Positions 57,400 to 64,000 of a DNA stretch of 64,000 nt are shown here, piece by piece. The position numbers and the translations under genes are program-made. The stretch's first letter is position 1, and each line of letters opens with the position of its first letter. Under the pieces are notes generated by a model, which was given only the letters and a program-made list of their open reading frames with translations, was not told the DNA's origin and made no database searches. Source of the DNA: an uncultured Porticoccus sp. (GTDB lineage Bacteria > Pseudomonadota > Gammaproteobacteria > Pseudomonadales > Porticoccaceae); NCBI RefSeq assembly GCF_913061305.1, contig NZ_CAJXST010000009.1:1-64000 (forward strand). The letters run 5' to 3'.

Positions 57400-57798
57400 T
57401 CAGTCCTCCCCGGAGGAATCTGTATCCGTATGCCGCGCCTTGTCCCGGTTGACCGCGAAATCGATGAGCGAAGAAAGTTCCTGGGCGCGCCTGCCAGTGA
57501 GATCAAAAATAAAACGCAATTTTGGCACAATCCGCAGCAACATGCGTTTGGCCAGCAACGTCCGCAAAAATCCGGCCGCGCCATTCAGAACCTCGGCAGC
57601 TTCACGGCTCTCATCAGCAGACTCGGCCCCGACCAGGTTGACGAACACCTTGGCACTGGAGAGATCGCGGGAAACCTCTACCGCGGTAATATTGACCAGC
57701 CCCAAACGCGGGTCCCTGACCTCGTCGCGAATCAGTTGTGCCAGCTCGCGCTGCAACGCATCTGCGACTCGGTCATTGCGGGTAAATTCTCTAGGCAT
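57400..57798 (-). CDS. rbfA: Ribosome-binding factor A
   Basis: A 132-residue KH-fold protein that helps mature the 30S subunit and is a cold-shock factor. It has the RNA-binding RVADALQRELAQLIRDEVRDPRLG start and VFVNLVGAE middle typical of RbfA. It ends with acidic SSGED. It is 2 bp from truB and 21 bp from infB. Confidence 0.96.
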   Translation of the reverse strand: MPREFTRNDRVADALQRELAQLIRDEVRDPRLGLVNITAVEVSRDLSSAKVFVNLVGAESADESREAAEVLNGAAGFLRTLLAKRMLLRIVPKLRFIFDLTGRRAQELSSLIDFAVNRDKARHTDTDSSGED

Positions 57799-57819
57799 AT
57801 CGGTTTGGCGTCAGCACAA

Positions 57820-60369
57820 TCAGAGCTGGCGCGCGACTTCCCTGATCTCATACACCTCAATCTGATCGCCGGGTTTGATATCGTTATAGTCTTTCACCCC
57901 GATACCACACTCAACACCGTTGCGCACTTCATTGACGTCATCCTTGAAACGTCGCAATGATTCCAGCTCACCCTCGTAAATCACAATATTGTCGCGCAAC
58001 ACCCGAATACGCTTGTTGCGATGAACGGTACCTTCAATCACCATACAACCCGCTACCGCACCAAATTTAGGAGAGCGGAAGACATCGCGCACTTCAGCGA
58101 TACCGGTGATGACTTCACTGCGCTCCGGTGTCAGCAGACCACTCAAGGCCTGTTTCACATCATCCAACAGGTTGTAAATGATGCTGTAGTAACGCAGATC
58201 GACCTGCTCCTGCTCCACCAGCTGTCGGGCAGCCGTATCGGCACGAACGTTAAAACCAAACACCACGGCACCGGTAGTAATGGCCAGGTTAATATCGGAC
58301 TCGTTGATGCCACCGACACCGGAGGCCACGACATTCACTTCGACCTCGTCAGTGCCAATATCCGCCATGGCAGAAAGAATTGCTTCCAGAGAACCCCGCA
58401 CGTCGGCCTTCACCATCACAGGGAGAACACCCTTTTTGTCCTGCGATTCAAAGGTGGCAAACATGTTTTCCAGCTTGGCGGCCTGCTGACGGTCCACACG
58501 ATCCTGACGGGTTTTGTCCTGACGCATTTCCGCCAATTCACGGGCCTTGCGTTCATCCTCTACCACCAGAAACTCTTCACCGGCCGCTGGCGGCATATCA
58601 AGACCGAGGATCTCTACCGGTATCGACGGCCCCGCCTCGACAATCGGCTTACCGGCTTCATCGACCATCGCACGGATTTTGCCGACACTTTCACCAGCCA
58701 GCAGCAAATCGCCCTTGCGCAAGGTACCCGACTGCACCAATGCCGTCGCCACCACACCTCGACCTTTTTCCAGTCGCGATTCAACGATCACACCTTTGGC
58801 CGGAACATTGCGGGATGCCTGCAGCTCCAACAGTTCGGCCTGCAGCAACACGGCGTCCAGCAAATCATCGATGCCATCGCCAGTGTGGGCCGAGACTTTC
58901 ACAAACTGCGTATCACCACCCCATTCTTCCGGAATGACATCCTTGGCAGACAATTCATTCGTGACCCTGTCCGGATCCGCGCCCTCCTTGTCCATCTTGT
59001 TAATAGCAACCACGATGGGCACGCCGGCAGCACGGGCATGCTGAATGGCCTCCACGGTCTGCGGCATCACACCATCGTCCGCAGCTACCACCAGAATCAC
59101 CACATCAGTACTGTGTGCACCACGGGCGCGCATTGCCGTGAAAGCTGCGTGACCAGGGGTATCCAGGAAGGTGATCATGCCCTTGGGCGTATCGACATGA
59201 TAGGCGCCGATATGCTGGGTAATGCCCCCGGCTTCACCGGAGGCAACACGGGTTTTTCGGATATGATCCAACAGGGAAGTTTTGCCGTGGTCAACATGGC
59301 CCATCACCGTAACAACCGGTGCACGGGGTTCCAGTTGCTCCGTCACGTCAGCCTGCAGCGCCTGGATCAACTTTTGTTCTATTTCATCGTCTGAAACAGG
59401 CACCGGGTTGTGTCCAAGCTCCTCCACCACCAATGTGGCAGTATCCTGATCAATTGGTTGATTGATAGAGACCATGGTCCCCATTTTCATCAACTCCTTG
59501 ATCACGACTGCAGCTTTTACTGACATTGCCTGGGCCAGATCACTGACCGTGATCTGTTCGGGAATCTCCACATCATGGATGATCTTATTGGTGGGTTTTT
59601 TGAATTTGTGCTTGTTCTCAACCTTGATGGGAACCGAGATACCTGAACGCAACCGGGGTTTTTTCTCCGCAGCAACTTCCTCAACTTCCTCAACGACAGC
59701 TTTCAGCAAATCTTCTTTTTTACGCTTCGGATCCTTGATGGCACCCCGTTTTTTCGCTTTTTTCGGTGCCTCTTCAGAATCATCGGCCTCGCCATCATCC
59801 CTGGCATGTTTTTTCACATGCTTTGGGGCGTCGGCGGGTTGATCGGCAAGTTCAGGAGGCAACGACTCGACTGCCGAAGGCGTCGACTTGCGTTCTTCTT
59901 CGGCCTTGCGCTGATTTTCCTGCTCCAGCCGGGCTTCCTCTTCAGCTTTGCGGCGCGTCTCAATGGCAGCCTGCCGCTTCACTTCAGGATCATCAATAAT
60001 CGGTACAACCGGCTCAACGACGGATTCAGCCGCAATCGACTCATCCGGTTCAGATGGGGCCCCTGCCTCTTCTTCATTTGCCCGCTTGACATAGGTTCGG
60101 GTTTTTCGAACCTCCACATTAACTGTTTTACGGCCGGCACCCGTTTTGAGTGTGCTGACCGTCTTGCGTTTCAATGTGATCTTTTTGGGGTCGCGGGACT
60201 GCTCGCCGTGCAAGCCTTTCAAATAGGCCAGCAGCGTCTGCTTTTCCTCATCACTGACACTTGCGTCAGCAGAGTTGTGAGGCAAACCGGCCTCCTGCAT
60301 TTGACTCAGCAGGCGGTCGACGGATGCTCCGACAACCTTGGCAAGTTCGCTAACAGTGACTTCAGCCAT
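57820..60369 (-). CDS. infB: Translation initiation factor IF-2
   Basis: An 849-residue GTPase that brings fMet-tRNA to the 30S ribosome. N-terminal IF2_N domain ([19 protein letters not shown]), a long charged linker rich in Lys, Glu and Pro, then the G domain with [25 protein letters not shown] and [11 protein letters not shown], and the C-terminal domains. It lies downstream of nusA by 29 bp. A 457-residue antisense frame is a shadow. Confidence 0.97.
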   Translation of the reverse strand: MAEVTVSELAKVVGASVDRLLSQMQEAGLPHNSADASVSDEEKQTLLAYLKGLHGEQSRDPKKITLKRKTVSTLKTGAGRKTVNVEVRKTRTYVKRANEEEAGAPSEPDESIAAESVVEPVVPIIDDPEVKRQAAIETRRKAEEEARLEQENQRKAEEERKSTPSAVESLPPELADQPADAPKHVKKHARDDGEADDSEEAPKKAKKRGAIKDPKRKKEDLLKAVVEEVEEVAAEKKPRLRSGISVPIKVENKHKFKKPTNKIIHDVEIPEQITVSDLAQAMSVKAAVVIKELMKMGTMVSINQPIDQDTATLVVEELGHNPVPVSDDEIEQKLIQALQADVTEQLEPRAPVVTVMGHVDHGKTSLLDHIRKTRVASGEAGGITQHIGAYHVDTPKGMITFLDTPGHAAFTAMRARGAHSTDVVILVVAADDGVMPQTVEAIQHARAAGVPIVVAINKMDKEGADPDRVTNELSAKDVIPEEWGGDTQFVKVSAHTGDGIDDLLDAVLLQAELLELQASRNVPAKGVIVESRLEKGRGVVATALVQSGTLRKGDLLLAGESVGKIRAMVDEAGKPIVEAGPSIPVEILGLDMPPAAGEEFLVVEDERKARELAEMRQDKTRQDRVDRQQAAKLENMFATFESQDKKGVLPVMVKADVRGSLEAILSAMADIGTDEVEVNVVASGVGGINESDINLAITTGAVVFGFNVRADTAARQLVEQEQVDLRYYSIIYNLLDDVKQALSGLLTPERSEVITGIAEVRDVFRSPKFGAVAGCMVIEGTVHRNKRIRVLRDNIVIYEGELESLRRFKDDVNEVRNGVECGIGVKDYNDIKPGDQIEVYEIREVARQL

Positions 60370-60398
60370 CAGTATTCCTCAATTCATCGCCTGTTCGT

Positions 60399-61889
60399 TT
60401 AACTGTCGCTCTCATCGGCGAACCAGGGGGCGCGTGCAGTCATAATCAGCTTGGCTGCCCGCTCTGCGTCCATGTTCTCAATATCCAGCAAGTCTTCCAC
60501 GGCCTGCTCAGCGAGATCCTCCATGCTGGCAATGCCATGCTTGGCCAATGTATGCGCCAACTGGTCGTCCATACCTTCCATTTCCAACAAATCAGCTGCG
60601 GGACCGGACATACCCTCCTCTGAGGCCAGCGCCATCGTCAGCAATGCATCCTTGGCACGGGCACGCAATTCTTCGGCCACCTCTTCATCAAAACCATCGA
60701 TGCCGGCCATCTCATCCAGGGGGACATAGGCAACTTCTTCGATAGAGGTGAAGCCCTCATCAACCAACACCATGGCGACATCTTCATCAATGTCCAGGCG
60801 GCTCATAAAGGTTTCCACCAGCGAGCTGGACTCTGCCTGCTGCTTGACCTCTGCCTCTTCAACGGACATTACATTGATTTTCCAGCCAGTGAGCTCAGAG
60901 GCAAGACGGACATTCTGCCCATTGCGACCAATGGCCATCGCCAGTGTTTCTCCGGCCACGGCCACATCCATCGAGTGCGTCTCCTCATCGACGATGATCG
61001 ACTCCACTTCTGCAGGCGCCATGGCATTTATCGCCAGCTGGGCGGGATTGTCATCCCACAATACAATGTCGATACGCTCGCCATCCAACTCATTGGAGAC
61101 CGCCTGAACACGTGCACCACGCATACCGACACAGGCGCCGATCGGGTCGATTCGTCCATCATTGGTCTTCACGGCAATTTTCGCACGCGACCCGGGGTCT
61201 CTCGCCGCGCCGCGAATTTCAATTACTTCCTCGGCAATCTCCGGCACTTCAATACGGAACAACTCAACCAGCATCTCGTTGCATTTACGGCTCAGAAACA
61301 GCTGGGGACCACGGCTTTCAGAATTAATTTCCTGCAGGATGGCTCGCACCCGGTCATTGATTCGAAAAACTTCCCGACCCACCAGCTCTTCTCTCGGCAT
61401 GACGGCTTCAGCATTGTTACCCAAGTCAACGATAATACTTTCGCGAGTCACTTTTTTGACGCTGCCACTCACCAGCTCGCCGAGCTGGTCACGGTATTGT
61501 TCCACCACCAGTGCGCGTTCTGCATCGCGCACTTTCTGGACAATGACCTGCTTGGCCGTTTGGGCAGCAATACGACCAAAACCGATGTTTTCCACCTGCT
61601 CTTCAAAGGTATCGCCATCTTTAAGTGCCGCGTCTTTCTCATGAGCTTCTTCCAGCGTGAACTGGGTTCCGAGTTCCGCCAGCACATCATCGGCGACCAC
61701 TTCCCACCAGCGGAACGTTTCATAGTCACCAGTGGCGCGATTAATGGTTACTCGGATGTTGGAGTCCTCGTCATAGCGCTTCTTGGTCGCCGTGGCCAGG
61801 GCCTGCTCAATGGCCTCAAAAATAACCTCTTTGGACACGCCCTTTTCATTAGAAACGGCTTCCACCACCATCAAGATTTCTTTATTCAT
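60399..61889 (-). CDS. nusA: Transcription elongation factor NusA
   Basis: A 496-residue protein that binds RNA polymerase and modulates pausing, termination and antitermination. N-terminal polymerase domain, S1 domain around 135-200, two KH domains (with [18 protein letters not shown] and [19 protein letters not shown]), and two C-terminal acidic repeats ([15 protein letters not shown] and [18 protein letters not shown]1/AR2). Gene order rimP-nusA-infB is the standard one. Confidence 0.97.
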   Translation of the reverse strand: MNKEILMVVEAVSNEKGVSKEVIFEAIEQALATATKKRYDEDSNIRVTINRATGDYETFRWWEVVADDVLAELGTQFTLEEAHEKDAALKDGDTFEEQVENIGFGRIAAQTAKQVIVQKVRDAERALVVEQYRDQLGELVSGSVKKVTRESIIVDLGNNAEAVMPREELVGREVFRINDRVRAILQEINSESRGPQLFLSRKCNEMLVELFRIEVPEIAEEVIEIRGAARDPGSRAKIAVKTNDGRIDPIGACVGMRGARVQAVSNELDGERIDIVLWDDNPAQLAINAMAPAEVESIIVDEETHSMDVAVAGETLAMAIGRNGQNVRLASELTGWKINVMSVEEAEVKQQAESSSLVETFMSRLDIDEDVAMVLVDEGFTSIEEVAYVPLDEMAGIDGFDEEVAEELRARAKDALLTMALASEEGMSGPAADLLEMEGMDDQLAHTLAKHGIASMEDLAEQAVEDLLDIENMDAERAAKLIMTARAPWFADESDS

Positions 61890-61911
61890 TCATTCAGCCT
61901 CGCAATCGCCC

Positions 61912-62370
61912 TCAGAACCGGGGAACGATATTCGCCTTTTCAATGCTATCCAGGGGGAAGAGATACTCGTGATCGTCAACAATCAACAGAACATCCTCGC
62001 CCTCCACGCCATTCAGACGGCCCTTGAAATTCCGTCTGCCTTCATGGGGAAACCTCAGCCGCAAGGCTACATTTTCCCCAATATACTTTTCAAACTGATC
62101 CAGCGTGTATAAAGGCCGGTCCATACCCGGGGAGGAAACCTCCAGAGTGTACTCCCCGGTAATCGGATCCTCGACATCCAACTGACTGCTGACCTGGCGG
62201 CTGACTTTTTCACAGTCTTCCACTGTCACACCACCACTCTCACGCTCGATGTAAATACGCAGCATCGCATTGCGACCTGATGACAAATACTCCAACCCCC
62301 AAAGTTCACAATCCATTGCAGCCACTATGGGTGCAATCATCGCGCGGAGGGTCTCCTCTTTTGTCGCCAC
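61912..62370 (-). CDS. rimP: Ribosome maturation factor RimP
   Basis: A 152-residue 30S assembly factor. The GTG at 62370 (VATKEETLRAMIAPIV) is the likely start: GAGAG precedes it and its length then matches the family (about 150). TTG 62391 would add seven residues. Motifs: ELWGLEYLSSG near the N-terminus and EVSSPGMDRPLYTLDQFEKY. First protein gene after the initiator tRNA in the operon. Confidence 0.94.
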   Translation of the reverse strand: MATKEETLRAMIAPIVAAMDCELWGLEYLSSGRNAMLRIYIERESGGVTVEDCEKVSRQVSSQLDVEDPITGEYTLEVSSPGMDRPLYTLDQFEKYIGENVALRLRFPHEGRRNFKGRLNGVEGEDVLLIVDDHEYLFPLDSIEKANIVPRF

Positions 62371-62434
62371 TGTAATCTCTCGGTTTCCCAATCAAAAAAT
62401 GGGCACACAGCCCACTTCATCAAAACCACTTAGC

Positions 62435-62455
62435 AAAAAGCCCCTAAAAAGGGGC
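62435..62455 (-). terminator. Terminator-like hairpin between fMet tRNA and rimP
   Basis: On the minus strand a GCCCC-loop-GGGGC stem (62440-62455) is followed by five Us. It lies between the tRNA 3' end and rimP, where partial termination would let the tRNA outrun the operon, as described for metY of E. coli. Confidence 0.6.
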
Positions 62456-62510
62456 CCTTCGGCTGCGCCTTGTCCTGACGCATGGTACCAGCAGTACCGA
62501 TACCAGAATT

Positions 62511-62587
<77 letters not shown>

Positions 62588-62974
62588 TCAAAAAACGCTG
62601 ACCTTAACGGCCAGGAGACTGAGCATGTCTCCTTCACCTCGCCAGCTCATAACCTCTGGCAAGTCCCCAAGCTGTCAAGTGACTGCTTCAAGGGCCGTGG
62701 ATTATAGGGGTGACACACCATAGGGTCAAGAGGGAAACACGGCTTTGTTGTGCTCCCTACTGATTCCCCCGCAAGGAGCTTTCACATCAAAGCAATACAC
62801 TCCAGGTATGACTGAATTCCCGGGCAGCGACATCGGCCGGCAACCACAGAATCTCTTGCCCAGGAGAAAACGTTCAACAGCTGGAGGGGTTCTGTAGCAG
62901 ACCGTATCAGTTAAGCCCCACTTAATATTAGGGTCGTACAGTTACACTTCCACATTCAAAAAAATTGCCGCCAC
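62588..62974. other. Divergent region between fMet tRNA and the phosphoethanolamine transferase
   Basis: 387 bp without a gene. It holds the minus-strand operon promoter at 62701-62729. A plus-strand promoter must also lie here; AT-rich TTAATATTAG near 62923-62932 is a candidate -10 region. I see no repeats. Confidence 0.55.
62701..62729 (-). promoter_or_regulatory. Sigma70 promoter of the fMet tRNA-rimP-nusA operon
   Basis: On the minus strand TTGACC (-35) is 17 bp from a perfect TATAAT (-10). The following discriminator CCACGGCCC is G+C rich, as in stringently controlled stable RNA promoters. The predicted start is about 107 bases before the tRNA. Confidence 0.88.
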
Positions 62975-64000
62975 ATGACTGACTTTCCGAAAAAACATCC
63001 GCTTCTTTGGGCCTACCTCTTTGCGGCGTATTTTTCCCTCTGTTACCACATTCCCATTTATGCAACGGGCATGTCTGGCTCAATAGGGTTGCGCGAAACC
63101 ATTTTGATGAGTCTGATGTGGCTGATCCCGATACTCTTGCTACCCGGATATACCCGGCAATTTTTGGCACTGAGCGGTTTGATCATGTGGCCGGCGGCGG
63201 TCATCTCGGTGTTCTATTTCATCATCTATGGGCAGGAATTTTCCCAGAGCACTATTTTTATCGTTTTTGAATCGAATGTCGTTGAGGGCAGCGAGTTTGT
63301 TTCCTCTTACTGGCAATGGTGGTTTATACCGGTACTTTTGCTATTCACTGCAGTGCCAATATGGATGTGGCGGCAAGCTCGGCCCGTAACCTTCGGTCAG
63401 CGCAACCGTTTGGCTTATGCCGCCCTTTTTGCACTGATCGCCTTCTTTCCGTTTATCAGCACAGCGCTGATCAAGGAAGACACCACTCTCAACGATGCGG
63501 TTTACCACCAGATGAAACGAATGGAACCCGCAGCCCCCTGGAACCTGGTGGTCGGGTACCTAAAATATCGGCAGCAGATGGCAGGCATGACAGCACTGCT
63601 GGAAAAAAATCGTCAGGTCAAACCCCTGCAAGAGCTCAAGGCGAAGGTAGCCACTCTGCCCGACACAGTGGTACTCGTGCTCGGCGAATCAACCAACCGC
63701 CAGCGCATGAGCTTATACGGTTATCACAGGCCGACAACGCCCCATCTCGACGCTATGCAGGCAAACAATGAGCTCATGGTTTTCAGGGATGTGGTCACAC
63801 CCAGACCCTATACCATAGAAGCACTTCAGCAGATTCTGTCATTTGCCGAGCCTAAAAATCCGGAGCTGTTTTTTACCAAACCAAACCTGCTAAACATGAT
63901 GCAACAGGCCGGTTATGAAATTACCTGGATCACCAACCAGCAAACCCAGACTCGCCGCAACACCATGCTGACCACCTTCTCCCAATTGGCGGATCACCAG
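62975..64000 (+). CDS. Phosphoethanolamine transferase, partial (EptA/CptA-like)
   Basis: An open frame of 342 codons running off the window edge. Starts MTDFPKKHPLLWAYLFAAYF, has about five N-terminal membrane helices up to residue 155, then a periplasmic alkaline-phosphatase-like domain beginning VVLVLGESTNRQRMSLYGYHRPTTPHLDAM, where the Thr is the expected phosphoenzyme nucleophile. It adds phosphoethanolamine to lipopolysaccharide; lipid A or core heptose cannot be told apart. No clear ribosome site. Missing C-terminal metal ligands lie outside. Confidence 0.88.
   Translation, partial: MTDFPKKHPLLWAYLFAAYFSLCYHIPIYATGMSGSIGLRETILMSLMWLIPILLLPGYTRQFLALSGLIMWPAAVISVFYFIIYGQEFSQSTIFIVFESNVVEGSEFVSSYWQWWFIPVLLLFTAVPIWMWRQARPVTFGQRNRLAYAALFALIAFFPFISTALIKEDTTLNDAVYHQMKRMEPAAPWNLVVGYLKYRQQMAGMTALLEKNRQVKPLQELKAKVATLPDTVVLVLGESTNRQRMSLYGYHRPTTPHLDAMQANNELMVFRDVVTPRPYTIEALQQILSFAEPKNPELFFTKPNLLNMMQQAGYEITWITNQQTQTRRNTMLTTFSQLADHQ

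Noticed and set aside
58021-59394. 457-codon plus-strand open frame
   Set aside because: Antisense shadow of infB.
60975-62027. 350-codon plus-strand open frame
   Set aside because: Antisense shadow of nusA and rimP.

Overview
The window looks like core chromosome of a free-living, probably marine, gammaproteobacterium. The evidence is the gene order fMet tRNA-rimP-nusA-infB-rbfA-truB-rpsO-pnp, the order mrdA-rodA-mltB-rlpA-dacA-ybeD-lipB-lipA, a split B12-dependent ribonucleotide reductase (nrdJa/nrdJb) as in Pseudomonas, and orphan genes such as yaeQ, ppnP, slyD and rlmJ. The genus cannot be fixed from sequence alone; a Cellvibrionales/Pseudomonadales-like relative is my guess. No phage, transposase, CRISPR array or toxin-antitoxin module was seen.

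Left part (1-13122): a tRNA-Arg(CCG) whose 3' end is repeated 179 bp downstream; a TetR regulator with a 35-bp operator-like dyad; sulfate activation genes (cysC, sat) followed by a DHH phosphoesterase; a CPA1 antiporter; then, on the minus strand, a complete propionyl-CoA to succinyl-CoA cassette (methylmalonyl-CoA mutase, pccB, pccA, meaB, mce).

Middle part (13400-44100): an AraC regulator, a short-chain dehydrogenase, gabD, an esterase, rlmJ converging on nhaA, a lipocalin, a transglutaminase-like protein, gcvT-gcvP separated by a 13-bp tandem repeat and lacking gcvH, a LysR regulator, shikimate kinase, nrdJa/nrdJb behind a pair of NrdR-box-like sites, slyD, rimO, ketone-body genes (bdhA, scoA, scoB) with a divergent LysR regulator, and a run of small housekeeping or conserved-unknown genes ending in a cupin protein and an outer-membrane porin-like protein.

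Right part (44200-64000): a second slyD, an orphan ABC ATPase, lipoate synthesis (lipA, lipB), cell elongation and peptidoglycan genes (dacA, rlpA, mltB, rodA, mrdA), the transcription/translation operon from rimP to pnp led by an initiator tRNA with an unusual U1-U72 end, and the start of a phosphoethanolamine transferase cut by the window edge.

Working together: two cobalamin-dependent enzymes (mutase and NrdJ) make the strain depend on B12. Propionate, branched-chain amino acids, glycine, 4-aminobutyrate-type aldehydes and ketone bodies can feed central metabolism. I found no convincing novel multi-gene system; the most interesting signals are small: tRNA-end repeats, the tandem repeat at the gcvT stop codon, regulatory dyads, a possibly leaderless gene, and three unassigned small proteins.
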